Shown here piece by piece: positions 36,301-46,953 of a stretch of DNA of 64,000 bases. A program made the position numbers and the translations under genes. The stretch comes from Liopterus haemorrhoidalis (taxonomy: Eukaryota > Arthropoda > Insecta > Coleoptera > Dytiscidae): positions 5,680,279-5,744,278 of the forward strand of contig OZ020622.1 of the NCBI GenBank assembly GCA_963971575.1, in the 5' to 3' direction. The notes below the pieces were generated by a model. It made no database searches. It was not told the origin of the DNA and saw only the letters and a list, made by a program, of their open reading frames with translations. Each line of letters begins with the position of its first letter. The stretch's first letter is position 1.

Positions 36301-37582
36301 AAAGAGGAGACCTGAAAAAGATACTTTTAGCACAAAACACAGAATGAATAGACTTTTCTGAAAACAGAACTCGAGCAGCGGGTCCAAGTGGCACCTGCAA
36401 ATGAGACAGAAAGAGCGGCAGAGTGACAGATGGGGTACGGTTCAGAGAGTCAGACAGGGAGAGCTCTGGAACTGGCATACGGTCCGGAAATTAGGGGGAT
36501 GGAAGGTTCGATGCTGTCAGAGCCGCTGCAACAAAAGTCATCCACTTCAATTGCCGGCCTCGACGGCTCATGCCGCGCACACATACAATACACCACATTG
36601 ATAGTACACAAACATGCACACATTGGCCTGTGGCCGTGTGTCTCCTGCGCTCCTCACTGGACTCCTGGGCCCCTCTCGGTGGGTTGGTGTGCCTCTCCGC
36701 AGGCACAAGTGTCTCGGGTCGCAGCCGGCGAGCAGCTACCGATGTGCAGCCTCTCCCCGTATATCGATATAACAACAAACATACATTCATACATACTGGC
36801 TCCGTGGTCATGGCATTGACCACTGGACCGAGAGCATTGATCATGAGTGGACGGTCTCTACGAGTCTACACAAGAATATCAGCGGTGAGTAGTGGTATGG
36901 TGCTTACCTCTCGGACGGCTTGCTGCGCTGCCTCTCGACAAGTAAACGTGACAAAGGCATAGCCTCTATTCGTACCCGTCATAGGATCCATCATGAGTCG
37001 CAGATCCCAGATCGTTCCGCACTTCTCAAACAGAGGAATCAACTCGTCCTCGTACATGTCTTTTGGAATCTTGCCACAGAACACTTCACAACCATTGCCT
37101 GGCGTGGGACCCTCCCAGCCCGGAGGTGGCCCTCCGTACTTACGCTGCCCCGTGGTCACGTCCAATGTGTAGCCCGTTCTATCCAAAATCTGTTTGATCT
37201 TTTCCTCGTCTGGGCCCTTGGCAGGTACGGGGGCCGGTGTGCTGGGTCCCTGACTGGGCCCAGCACGACTCTTCTGTCTATATGTCTTCATCACTCCGCA
37301 CAAGTAAGCAGATTTATTAGATACATGTTCCAAATTTGAATCTAAAAACTGTCCCAAAACATTAAGAGCACCATCCACCGGGAACTCCTTCAGGGCGTCC
37401 AGAGCCCTCTCGTCTAGGTCTACGTGAGCTAATTTTCCAGTCTTGTAAATATCGTCTAGTTTGGCTGCGACTTTTTGGTCTAGGCCATATTTTATAAGCT
37501 TGGCATAGTCTTCAGTTCTCTCGCCGTCGGGATCCACCTTCATGGATTCTTCCATCATCATTTCTCCGTTGCCTTCTGCCAT
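27224..37582 (-). CDS. Syp: SYNCRIP / hnRNP Q/R RNA-binding protein, complete multi-exon gene
   Basis: Seven coding segments (36908-37582; 35878-36013 or 35402-35537; 32895-33396; 31068-31153; 29486-29634; 27783-27948; 27224-27384) join in phase to 1875 nt, about 624 residues, matching the usual SYNCRIP length. The order is an acidic N-terminal domain (about 20-110), RRM1 (RNP2 VFCGKI, RNP1 RGYAFVTF), RRM2 (LFVGNI, RGFCFLEY), RRM3 (LYVRNL, DYAFIHF), a tyrosine-rich and RG-rich tail, and a terminal GKRKFDGG ... SKRRYQ basic signal before NWGSQPLAQQPL. The family binds mRNA and acts in splicing, stability, transport and translation, including at synapses. The gene lies upstream of, and on the same strand as, the SOL-1-like gene. 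Confidence 0.96.
27783..27948 (-). CDS. Syp: Syp exon: RG-rich segment
   Basis: Acceptor GCGAGCAG, donor GTCAGT. It encodes AGRGRGVVARGRAGG and further Ala/Arg/Gly-rich residues to KGSLQ, in the position of the hnRNP Q/R RGG box. Confidence 0.75.
27949..29485. other. Syp: Syp intron 6, GC-rich in parts
   Basis: 28400-28860 and 29100-29290 are GC-rich with long frames on both strands. Arg-rich frames could be alternative tail exons, but no convincing acceptor-donor pair was found. Confidence 0.4.
29486..29634 (-). CDS. Syp: Syp exon: tyrosine-rich segment
   Basis: Acceptor TTTTATAG, donor GTGGGT. It encodes repeated YDYY/GYGDY/YEDYY motifs and PPPPPQARGRGRQPQP, as in SYNCRIP tails. Reading on past the donor would give a short hydrophobic extension to a stop near 29411, a possible retained-intron isoform. 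Confidence 0.85.
29635..31067. other. Syp: Syp intron, no feature seen
   Basis: No exon, element or structured repeat beyond short runs. Confidence 0.4.
31068..31153 (-). CDS. Syp: Syp exon: GGPGGARGG-type segment
   Basis: 86 nt, donor GTAAGT. It encodes GSMIPGSMPMRGPGGARGG to RGDY. The acceptor is a CAG-CAG tandem, so one serine may be optional (start at 31150). Confidence 0.85.
31337..31925. mobile_element. MITE with GCGTATTGGATTG-type ends
   Basis: ggcgtattcgattggaccac (31343) is inverted at cactcaatccaatacgctat (31902); internal subterminal repeats (ccaatcgaatacg, cccaattgaatacg, ctcaatcgaatacg) repeat the same motif. In a Syp intron. Confidence 0.7.
32347..32700. mobile_element. Two adjacent TTCCAAACG-family MITE copies
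   Basis: A partial copy starts at ctattccaaacgttcaag (32347). A complete one runs from tattccaaacgattaggcgg (32511) to its inverse ccacctaatcgtttggaata (32667-32686). Confidence 0.8.
32895..33396 (-). CDS. Syp: Syp exon: rest of RRM2 and RRM3
   Basis: Acceptor GGTACAG, donor GTATGT. It encodes GLMEVIIYSSPDDKKKNRG through RRM3 to the MMQMMQMRGG methionine-rich segment. Confidence 0.95.
33397..35401. other. Syp: Syp intron with transposon-like ends
   Basis: tttcacacgatttaagaatcg (33644) and an approximate inverse gcgattcac...gtcgtgtgaaa (35240-35266) may bound a 1.6-kb element. A nested piece from 34235 begins cagggccggattaaggg, a hAT-like end. Three copies of gtgctgttaaacttgaatagta lie at 34898-34965. 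Confidence 0.45.
35402..35537 (-). CDS. Syp: Syp RRM2 alternative exon b
   Basis: Also exactly 136 nt with identical phases (acceptor TTGCAG, donor GTAAGT). It encodes LNDNEIRKGKKIGVTISY, RNP2 RLFVGYIPK and DDLFEEFSKHA, a diverged duplicate of exon a. Using both would repeat part of RRM2 and shift frame, so the two are probably mutually exclusive. Confidence 0.88.
35878..36013 (-). CDS. Syp: Syp RRM2 alternative exon a
   Basis: 136 nt, acceptor CCCACAG, donor GTAAAG, phase 0 in and 1 out. It encodes LDNHEIAPGKSLKINISV, RNP2 RLFVGNIPK and EEILEEFGKLT. This is the version closest to vertebrate SYNCRIP RRM2. Confidence 0.92.
36908..37582 (-). CDS. Syp: Syp exon: N-terminal domain and RRM1
   Basis: ATG at 37582, two bases after a GTGTCACAG acceptor, so the 5' UTR is spliced. 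It encodes 225 residues from MAEGNGEMMM through RRM1 to QAVRE, ending in phase 0 at GTAAGC. Confidence 0.95.
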
Positions 37583-38062
37583 AGCTGTGACACACAAACA
37601 CTCTAATTAATGTCCTGTTGACAGTTCGCACCTAGTGACGGCTAAAATTAGTCATGTTCCTGCCCATAACAGAGGGAGAGGCGAACCTCCATGGTGCCTC
37701 TTCACCTCCCGCCATTTCAACAACGATCAACCAACAAAATAAAAAAAAAAAAAAATTCGCACAAGGGATACTTCGTTATACCCAAATAATTATTACGGCA
37801 CGGCTAAAAAATTTTGCAAAACAACCAAAATATGAGAGCAGCTCAAAACAAAGAAAAGTGAAGTAAGCAGACACGCCGGCCGGCATACCACACAATAGAT
37901 ACAAGCAAATGTCTAAGTGAAAGGTTTACTTTGTCTTAAGAAATCGCAGAAGAGACGAGGCAGCCCGCTTCAAACTGTTAACATTTTATCACTAACTAAC
38001 ACAGGATCACAGTAATTCCACTTATTTTAAAATGTAACAGTCGAAATACAAGAAAAAATTAC

Positions 38063-38093
38063 CTCTTGTTTTAGTAAAAGGAAGTCCGACTGA
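38063..38093 (-). promoter_or_regulatory. Syp: Probable Syp transcription start and 5' UTR exon
   Basis: A TCAGTC arthropod-type initiator (38088-38093) lies just upstream of an AAGAG|GTAATT donor ending at 38063, which could splice to the acceptor at 37585 two bases before the ATG. Inference from motifs and spacing. Confidence 0.4.
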
Positions 38094-39654
38094 GGAAAAT
38101 GGCGGCAGACTATACAACGTCAACTCACAGGTTTGGGGTTCACACAAAGACGCGCAAGGAACGGATTTAGCCTCGAAACCAAACTCCCGCGCGCGCTAAT
38201 ATGCAATTTAACATGGGTATTCAAAATAAAAGACATACGAATTCACTGTTCGCGATTGGTTGATACTTGGCAAATTTATTCTTGTAAGAAAGGAGATGCA
38301 GTCTTAACGGTGCAACACACTTGTACACCTATGTGTACTCCTAAAAATAAACTTTCTTGAAAAATGCACTACGACTGACTTGGACACAGCCGCCAGACAG
38401 AACAAAAACATATAAATATAGACGGACATGAATAATAGATGCCGGATGTCGCAAGCCAAACACAACTTATAAACATTTAAGAAACTTAAATAACTTAAAC
38501 AATCGCCATACCTGCGATTAATGTCACTCACACTGTAAATAATCTATTGCAGAATAATCACCAGGTATTTAAGCATCCTTCAACAAAAACACTTAACAAC
38601 ATACTTTTTTATAACTTTGTTACGTTTTAAAAAAACACACAATATTTAACAATAAAACTAAACAATTAACTATGAAATTATTAAACTATCGAAATGATAA
38701 AACTAAAATCAACTAGAGTAAATATAAACGGTTAAAACAGAACGGTTTGAAAATGCACACACACTCTTAGTTACGTTTGATGTAGTACCGACTCCCGCGG
38801 CTTTTGATGAAATGCAACAGTCTCGCCGCGCTCACCACAGAATCCGTTGTTTTGCAAGTCGCGTCACTTGCATTCAGGCTGGCGGAGACCAACGGTCATG
38901 CGCGAATAACTACACCGGTCTACGGAGGTACACTGCCCGCTCGTTGCACTCCCCTCTGCAACCCTTTCTTCAACGCTTGAATTGTAACGTCTGATTTTCA
39001 TACGTTTTCTCATGACCCGATTTGCATTTTAATTTCTGCTCTATATGGGGTGCAACTCTAAGAGGGTAACATGAGAGATGCAAATATTTGCACCGTTGCA
39101 AATTTTTTCACCGACAACATAAAATCACAACAAAACGAATCTTAACAAACGCAAGTTTTATAAAATTTGCAATACATTTACAAACTCAACAACATGCCCA
39201 CATAAATAACGATAAAACTTGTAATAAAGAAACAAAACATATGTTCAAAATTACTCAAAATATAAAATTTAACTAGTCCTTGTACACTGTGTTCATGTAC
39301 AAATCTTAAAATCATCTAAATATTTCCTTTAAATTCGTTAATATCGTTCCCGCCAATACTGGAACAGGTCCTGCAAGATTTATTTGGTATAAAAAAGCAT
39401 TTGATTTTTTCAAAGGGGCGGAGGCGGTTAAAAATCTTTAGAAACTGGTTTGAGTACGAGAGAAGAGCAAAGCAAGGTTTGTCGTACATACAAGTACAGT
39501 CCACATCCATCTGCCCGTTACACATTAAAACAGAGCTTCCCAACATGCATTAGCAAATCTCCAGACTCGCGAAATAATTGCAAATGATGCATCAGTACCA
39601 CTAAATAACATCATAGTTAATTATATGTATACTACGTAATGTCTAATGAATATA

Positions 39655-39798
39655 GGATGAAATAAAACTCGTAGGGCTTTTTGGACAATGTGTTTATTGT
39701 AGAAATGTATTTACTATAGTATTACATTTATTATAAAAACGTTGTATTCCTAAATACATTGTCCAAACAAGCCGTAGGAGTTTTATTTCATAATACTT
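39655..39798. mobile_element. Hairpin MITE, TGAAATAAAACTC ends
   Basis: atgaaataaaactcgtaggg (39658) is inverted as ccgtaggagttttatttcat (39772-39791), with tggacaatgt/acattgtcca inside. Confidence 0.8.
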
Positions 39799-39861
39799 GA
39801 TATGAAAAGTAAAGACAAAACTGACAAATATTAAATTTATTTCCATAGGAAAAAAAAGTAC

Positions 39862-40010
39862 AAACTATACCCTGTTCGAAATGCAAAATTAGTAATAAAA
39901 TCGCTACCATATTGGCTATCGCATAAATTTAAGTGCTCAACAGCCAACGAACGGCGAAATTGCGACAAAATTATTACTTCTTGATTTCGAACAGAGTATA
40001 ATATTTACAT
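39862..40010. mobile_element. Hairpin MITE, CTGTTCGAAAT ends
   Basis: ataccctgttcgaaatgcaa is inverted at gatttcgaacagagtataat (39983-40002). Confidence 0.65.
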
Positions 40011-41099
40011 GTCCAAATGCAATCTTATCTTATTTAATACATTAAGTACTTCCTAGTGCGTATTTTTCCCCTTTTTGTGTATAAAATTCTACATATATGC
40101 ATCTTTTAACAGTTCTACCACCTGTACTTTTTCATATTTCACCATTTGTGTTAATTTTATCCTAAACCAGTATCCCATTTGTTGGGTATCGCTGGTATAA
40201 AATCTCCCCTTGCCTAATGGCACTTGCCGAATATAATCGCAAAAGTGTTAGGGATAAAGGCGTTGCACTGTATATGTTACCTTTTTCCTCCATTGCTATA
40301 TGGAAATATTCAAAGCTACCGTGCTCTTGTACCAAGACTGTACACAGGTTTAAGATACTCGCGGGGTGAAGAACAATCAACATGTGTAACGGTCACAGAG
40401 GATGTACCTTCACTTTTTAAAATCTTTTCCCTGATTGATCATCACCAGATGATTATTAAAAAATTTAAGTTACACATTCTTAAAATATTGTAATTAGAAT
40501 TTTGTTTTAAACTCTTTAAAATGCTTTTGTTATTTCTGTAACGAGCTCCTTTGTACTAAAATAGCATCTTGTAGATGCATATAATTGCATGCAGCTAAAT
40601 TGTTTCGCAAACTAGATGTTCTCTACTAAAATAATGGAAAATATAAATATGCAAATGAGTTCTATAGGTTTAAACATTTTTACCTGATGTCTGTCAAGTG
40701 TAGGGACAGACTAGACAAGGTTTTATGCACTTGTAGGCATTCCGGAGGTTTCATTTTCACTACCTGGTTAATAAATTCAATTCATCTCGTTAAGAGCTTA
40801 ACCAGGCTAGATAATTTATACTCCAGATTAGCAAATAGATGAGCAATTAATTTCTTAAATGAAGACAAGCTAATAAGTTCTTAACTGAAACACTTCGTGT
40901 TACACTAATATTTTCAAAGCTATAACTTGACATAAACATGTTTAAGTTTTACCAAGTAAAATGATCAACCTATACATTTTTCATATACTGAATAAATGCT
41001 GCAGATTTGTCAAAAGGACTCAGGAAGTCCCATTCTGTATCAGTGCCGGACAAAGGTATTTCTGCGCCCGAAGCAAAGTACCAGTTTTACGCCCCCATG

Positions 41100-41575
41100 T
41101 TTAACTAAATAAAAAATCAGCTGTAGCCACCGCAAGACCGATCGCCGTCACAAAGTATTTGTTTAATTTGTGCTGCTTTATCAAAAATGTCTCAAATAAA
41201 AGTTGTTAGTTATTGCTTTTATAGCAACTTCTGTTAAATAATTTTTTTCGAAATATTTCTGTGTTGTGAAATATTCGCAAAAATCTTAAAACCGACACGA
41301 TTAAACTCCCATTTCTAGTAAACCGATTTTTACCAAAAGTTGATCAACTCGTGCCATAGATGTCAAAAGCTTATGAAGTTTCATAAAAATCCTTTTAGCC
41401 GAATTTGCTATGTACGTGTACACGGACCGACAGACAGACAGACAGACTGACAGACATCATGCCAAAAATAGTCAAAACGTTATGTAGGGACCTCAATTCG
41501 TGGAGATCAATCGAAATGTCAAAATCGGTATGATCACAATACCTCCTTTATATATGTTGTCTTCTTGCGTCCTTA
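41100..41575 (+). repeat. Conserved interspersed repeat, copy 2
   Basis: Same family as 12725-13180 and 51690-52115; holds cggaccgacagacagacaga and ggtatgatcacaatacctcc. Confidence 0.88.
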
Positions 41576-42191
41576 GCAACTATGCGTCCGAGGCGAGTGC
41601 CTCACTCGCCACACCCTAGATCCGACCCTGTTCTGTACTGAAACTTTAAATTTTCTGAAATTTTAAAATCATTCTCGCTGCAATTAAAAAATTTACTTCC
41701 TCCAGCAATTAAAAAATGTCTCTGTATGTTTATCTTATCTTTATTATGGTTGTAAAAGTAATAAAAATACATCTTTGAAAGATTTTTTGTAGATTAGTAA
41801 AGTTTTTTATATTTAAGGTGAAAATTATTAATGAAAAATATTAAAATTTGAATTTTGCGTGTGGGTGTGTTTTTTTTATATCTTTAGATAAATCTTGTGT
41901 ATATATATTGAAAATAAGCTGTTGAGTTTAATGATTTCTGGTTGGGAGTTCCACTTGACCCCAGGTTTTTTAATAAATTCCGTCTAATGAGGGGCAGATG
42001 ACTAAATACACACGCAAGCGTGTGATTCAGTGCTCCCACTTCCGCCCCCTATACACCGCACCAAACACTTGTTGTTAAGTTCTGTTATGTTAATGTTTGG
42101 TTGTGTATATTTATAAACAACATGTAAGGGTGTATTATACATAAATTAATCAAAAGTGACTTTTTTAACTTTTATAGTGATAACTACGAAA

Positions 42192-44212
42192 ATGTTTTAT
42201 TTAATTTGTGTTTGTTTATTAATGGGCGTTGGCCCAATAGCAGCACAGTATGAATGGCAATCAACGGATCAATTTGACGAAGTTCGAAGCCAAATGGATC
42301 GCGTAAACTTATTAAATTGTCCAATTCAACATCTGGCTGATTTATTTCTTCCGGAAGATTCCGTTTCCCACCTCCCTGATATCAAAGATGTAAACATAAA
42401 CCCTGTTTTCCCAAACAGAACAACTTTACTCCATCTTCATAACATGGCTTTAAGTCGTTCGTTCTTTTGGAGTTATATTTTACAGAGTAGATTTATCAGA
42501 CCTGCTATCAATGATACATATGACCCTGGAATGATGTACTATTTCCTTTCAACTGTTGCTGACGTTTCAGCTAACCCTCATATAAACGCTAGTGCTGTTT
42601 ATTTCTCCCCTAACATGTCCTATACACCTTCCTATCGAGGATTCTTCAACAAAACAATGCCTAGATTTGCACCTAGAACTTTTCGAGAAGATGATTTTAA
42701 TGACCCTATACATCTGGAACGTATCTCAACATTAAACACATTTAGTGTTCAGGATTTAGGTGGATTTCATGAAGGTAGCCAAAGTAACGATTATACATCA
42801 GATTTCTATCGAATAAACGAATGGTATAAACAATGGTTACCAGATAACGTAGATAATCGACACGATACTAAAACAACGTACATGGTTGAGATAAGATACG
42901 CTAATAATACTAATGAAACATTTACATTCCACGGTCCACCTGGCGCTGATGAATTTCCTGGTCCGGTCAAGTGGACAAGACCGTATTTCGACTGTGGACG
43001 TTCCAATAAATGGCTTGTTGCTGCTGTTGTACCGATCGCTGATATATACCCTCGTCATACAGGATTTCGACATGTAGAATATCCAACGTATACTGCAGCT
43101 TCAGTCGTTGAAATGGATTTCGAAAGGATAGATATAAATCAGTGTCCGAAAGGGGAGGGAAATAGTGGTCCGAATCATTTTTCTGACACTGCACGATGTC
43201 GAAAAGAGACTACAGAGTGTGAACCGTTAGACGGTTGGGGATTTAGACGGGGTGGTTATCAGTGTAGGTGTAAACCGGGTTGGAGACTACCGTATCAAGT
43301 ACGTCGACCGTATTTAGGAGAAATTGTTGAACGTGCAACATCGGAACAGTATTTTAACGGGTTTGAATGTGCAAAAATAGGATGGATACAGAAAATGCCA
43401 GTGCAATGGGAAAAAGCATCAACTTTTATCAGAGAATTGTATTTAGAAAAGTATTATGAATTCCGTAATGTTACAAAAGGTCCAGACGCTCTATTAGCTA
43501 AAACAATGAATCCTCACGATGCTTTGACGTTTATATTAGGTGTTAATAAAGAAACGTGCAAGCAATACGATCCTAAAGATTTAGTATTAAGAGGTGATAT
43601 ATCACATGGTGCTAAAGAACAGTTTGTAAACGAAGCAAGAATGGCTGTACGTTTAGCTAACTTTATCAGTGCTTTTTTACAAGTTTCCGATCCAAAAGAG
43701 GTGTATTCTGGCAAACGTGTAGCTGATAAACCACTTACCGAAGATCAGATGATCGGTGAAACACTTGCGTTAGTTCTAGGTAACAGCAGAATTTGGTCAG
43801 CTGGTACTTATTGGGAGAGAAATAAATTTACAAACCGAACTTATTTCGCTCCGTACGCTTATAAAACAGAACTTAATACTCGTAAATATTGGGTTGAAGA
43901 TTTAGCAAGATTAAATAAGTCCGATGAGATTTATACTAATAAGAAATTCTTCCAATTTTTAAAACAACGATATTTAGCTAATTTTGATACTCTTGAGAAA
44001 TTTTATATGAAAATGAAAATTCGCTACAATGAAACAGGGGAATATTTGAAGAAATATGAACATTATCCAAACTTCTACAGGGCAGCTAAACTGGAAGATG
44101 GTTTTTGGACACAACCGTACTTCGACTGCACTGGAAAAGTACCCATGTGGTTTATTACCTATGCCAGTCCTTTCTTTGGATGGGACAGCTTGAAAGCTAA
44201 ACTTGAATTCAA
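42192..44212 (+). CDS. GPR158-like exon 1: signal peptide, Cache 1, EGF-like 1, Cache 2
   Basis: A 673-codon exon without introns, ending TTCAA|GTAAGT. It contains the first module complete and the second Cache module up to KLEF. A TTTTTTAACTTTTATAG acceptor 15 bases before the ATG suggests a separate 5' UTR exon. Confidence 0.9.
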
Positions 44213-45829
44213 GTAAGTTGAAAAACATTGATATGTGAATATTCTCACTTTTCAGGATTTCATAAGTATTTAGTTAGTAATAGAGGGCTTGGATGTCTAT
44301 TTTATTGATGAATTAGGACAGTTTATCTAGTCTTGAGAACTTTTGGATGGTTTAAACTAAAATTAAAAAACATAATGTGCTACTCTTATTTTTTTCAGAT
44401 TTTTAAATCAGTCCTTCTGGGAGATAAAAGTTTGCACTTTTTTGGAAAATAAGATTTTTAAAATTTATTTTTAAACTTTTTATTTTGAAACGGTTTCAAG
44501 AGTATTTATTTAATGCCCCAACAATAATTTGAAAAAAATAATGAAATATACAAAATTTTAGAAATTTTCAAAACTGAAAAAAAAATTGATAAAAAATTTC
44601 GTTTGTACTATTTCAGTTTACATCAATGTGCACTACTCTTATTTATTTAAGATTTTTAAACCAGTCCTTCTGGGAGAAAAAAAAGTTTGCACTTTTTTTG
44701 ACTAAAATCACGTCAAAATAAGATTTTTAAAATTAATTTTTAAACCGTTTATCTTGATTTCCAGAGTTTTCATTTGATGTCCCAACAATTAAAAAAAAAA
44801 TCAAATGTACAAAAAATTTGATATCTTTCGAAAAAAATAGTTTGCTCTAAATTTCCGACTACTATTCCGGTTCAGGACAATGTGTATTACCAGGGCCGCC
44901 TGGTTTGCAAAATTCTTCTGAATTGCCTTCCTCACCAAATAAAATTTCTTTTATTTATTTATTTATTTTATTCGGGTGACTAAACGGAGAATATTCTCCT
45001 ACAAGTCTCCACATACATAAAAGCATCTTACATAAAAAGCATATTACATAAAAGCATCCCAAAACCTTCATGCGTCATTTTTATATTGTCATACAAAACA
45101 AGTAGCAGGAGACAAGACTTCATGTGATAAAACACATAATTATTTGTTAAAACAAAGGTTATAATAACAAGAATAACTGCACAATCTGAATAAAGCGTTC
45201 GTCTGACTTTCTTGCACAGTGGTCACATGACAAAAAACTTGCACGCCACAGTTAACACTGCACAGTTATGCCGAACGAACCTTTAATATACTCCAGTTGA
45301 CCGCATTCTTCTCGTCCACATTACACACTTTCAATATGTGATTGACTTCTTCCTATTTTCGTTATTGTTATGCTATATAATTTGCAGGGGAGTTGTATCA
45401 GTAACTATGGACCTTTTGAAGTTGGATATCAACCAATGTGAAGACGAATATTACATTCCAAACGCTTTTAAGGGCACTCATAAATGCGACAAACCGACTT
45501 CAAACGTAAGAAATAAAAAATATTTTAATTCGCCAATAAATTACACCAAATTAATTTTGCAGTGTGTTCCAATACTTGGGCGAGGTTTTGAGCTAGGTGG
45601 CTACAAATGTGAATGCCTTCAAGGTTTTGAGTACCCCTTCGAAGACCTAATCACCTACTACGACGGACAGTTGGTAGAAGCAGAATTTGATAATCTCGTC
45701 AAAGACAAAGAAACCCGTTATGATATGTTTAAATGTAGATTAGCTGGAGCAAAAGGCCTACAAGCTAATGGTCCATTCTTAATACTCATGTTATTATTAG
45801 GATTATACACATACATATACAATTTATAG
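42192..45829 (+). CDS. GPR158/179-like tandem ectodomain protein without 7TM, probably GPI-anchored
   Basis: Exons 42192-44212, 45388-45505 and 45563-45829 give about 801 residues. The order is a signal peptide (MFYLICVCLLMGVGPIAAQ), a Cache-like region ending WTRPYFDCGRSNKWLV (about 262-277), an EGF-like module (DINQC ... GGYQCRCKPGW), a second Cache-like region ending WTQPYFDCTGKVPMWF, a second EGF-like module (DINQC ... GGYKCECLQGF), then FKCRLAGAKGLQANG and a hydrophobic end of about 17 residues at the stop. Many N-glycosylation sequons are present. The ectodomain resembles GPR158/179 and Drosophila CG31760, which carry seven helices after it; none is encoded here. The ATG at 42192 is preferred because the upstream frame lacks an ATG and a TTATAG acceptor lies at 42177. 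Confidence 0.85.
44213..45387 (+). other. Intron 1 of the GPR158-like gene
   Basis: AT-rich; two similar stretches (gatttttaaa-ccagtccttctgggag at about 44398 and 44653) form a diverged duplication. A partial GGTGCGTTCGGCATAA-family MITE occupies 45060-45285 (inverted). Confidence 0.6.
45388..45505 (+). CDS. GPR158-like exon 2: start of EGF-like 2
   Basis: Acceptor ATTTGCAG; AA+G restores Lys, then GVVSVTMDLLKLDINQC. This aligns with ASVVEMDFERIDINQC of the first module, which supports the join. Donor GTAAGA. Confidence 0.9.
45506..45562 (+). other. 57-nt in-frame intron of the GPR158-like gene
   Basis: GTAAGA ... TTTTGCAG; 57 nt, a multiple of three, no stop. Removing it restores alignment of the second EGF-like module to the first (KPTSN-CVPILG versus KETTE-CEPLDG). 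Confidence 0.85.
45563..45829 (+). CDS. GPR158-like exon 3: end of EGF-like 2 and C-terminal tail
   Basis: Acceptor TTTTGCAG. It encodes CVPILGRGFELGGYKCEC and the tail, stop TAG at 45827-45829. The last residues (FLILMLLLGLYTYIYNL) form a hydrophobic end preceded by small residues, as in GPI-attachment signals; a single C-terminal membrane anchor is the alternative. Confidence 0.88.
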   Translation, partial: CVPILGRGFELGGYKCECLQGFEYPFEDLITYYDGQLVEAEFDNLVKDKETRYDMFKCRLAGAKGLQANGPFLILMLLLGLYTYIYNL

Positions 45830-45957
45830 TATTACAAAGTATTTGACAAAAAAATATATTTTTTGCCATGTTAAACCGTCCATTGACTACAGTAGATGGT
45901 AAATTTTGTTACCAAAGAAGTGGTCATAACATATCTACTTATAATTAAAGAAAAATA

Positions 45958-46953
45958 CAGTAAAACCTCGATTTAACGGACTTATAAGAGGGAGGGGATG
46001 TCCTTTAAATCCGAGGCCCCTATTTTCGTCAACCAAGAACACATTCATAAGTCGAGAAATGAAAAATTTAATGCCATAAGAGCTGTAGTTAAAATAAACA
46101 ATATAACAAGCTAATACACATTTATTTCCTCTTGTTTAAAGAAAAAACGATACGTAAAAGGAATATTCAGCGCCGGTAGTAAGAAATACATAAATTATTA
46201 GGGACAATGTTGGCGCCTTAGGCTGACTGTATCCTCCCCTCAGACAAATTCATTTCAAACTAGCCTGGATATCTTGATTTCGAAATATTCTACTCCCTCC
46301 GTTCCAAAATAAGTGTCCGATTTAGGAATTTTATTTGTTCTTAACAAGTGTCCAATTTCATAAAAAAATATGCAAAGGGATATATAACGTATATTTTCAC
46401 AACTAAATGTGAGGAAGCTTGTAATCATTGCTTCATCTATGAAGCATGGTCAATTCCATACACTTCTGCAGTGTAATGAAACAATTGTCTAGTTTTTCCG
46501 CGGTTATTTCATCCCATGTTTTATGCACGGCCGCAATGAGTTTATCAATACTGGGACTCTTTGTGTTGGGATTGAATGGCGTTAAAGAAACCCAAATCGA
46601 GGACTAATTTAAATAAATAACTACTACATTTAATTTCATTATTTCAATAATCCATTAAAAAAACTAAAATTGGACACATATTTTGGAATGGAGAAGTATT
46701 TGTTTTATCTTCGATTTTAACAGCCCATTCTTCTATTATGATTAATCTAACCACCAATCACCCGCTTAGTTTATTGGTTAACAATTTACAAAGATTCCAG
46801 TTCAGCTTAGAATGAACTATACGTTCCAAATTACCGGGGAAGAACCGACTTTAAGTTCATGCACCGACGAAAAGCTGCAACGAAATTTTTTAAACAATTT
46901 TGGCCGGTTGAATTTGAAGTCTACTAATGGTCCGTTAAATTGAAGGTTTACTC
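45958..46953. mobile_element. pogo-like MITE, CAGTAAAACCTCGATTTAACGG ends
   Basis: Left end cagtaaaacctcgatttaac (45958); right end gttaaattgaaggtttact is its approximate inverse. Non-coding apart from the nested mariner-like element. The end sequence resembles the 79-bp minisatellite unit at 3935-4565. Confidence 0.7.
46293..46696 (-). mobile_element. Plant-type (Stowaway/DD39D-like) mariner remnant
   Basis: Ends CTCCCTCCGTTCCAAAATA and inverse tattttggaatggagaag, flanked by TA. The minus strand (about 46605-46405) encodes VLDLGFFNAIQS and, after one frame break, IDKLIAAVHKTWDEITAEK and CFITLQKCMELTM. This is the C-terminal pattern I know from plant mariner transposases, whose MITEs carry the same CTCCCTCCGT ends. 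Confidence 0.75.

Larger units (their letters stand above)
37585..42177. other. Intergenic region between divergent Syp and GPR158-like genes
   Basis: Beyond the Syp 5' exon this holds two hairpin MITEs (39655-39798, 39862-40010) and a conserved interspersed repeat (41100-41575). A frame at 40224-40493 matches nothing I recognise. Confidence 0.5.

Noticed and set aside
36430..37339. Long plus-strand frames opposite Syp exon 1
   Set aside because: Antisense shadows of the N-terminal/RRM1 exon and adjoining intron.
40162..40493. Overlapping frames on both strands of 70-90 residues
   Set aside because: No recognisable family, splice context or repeat structure.
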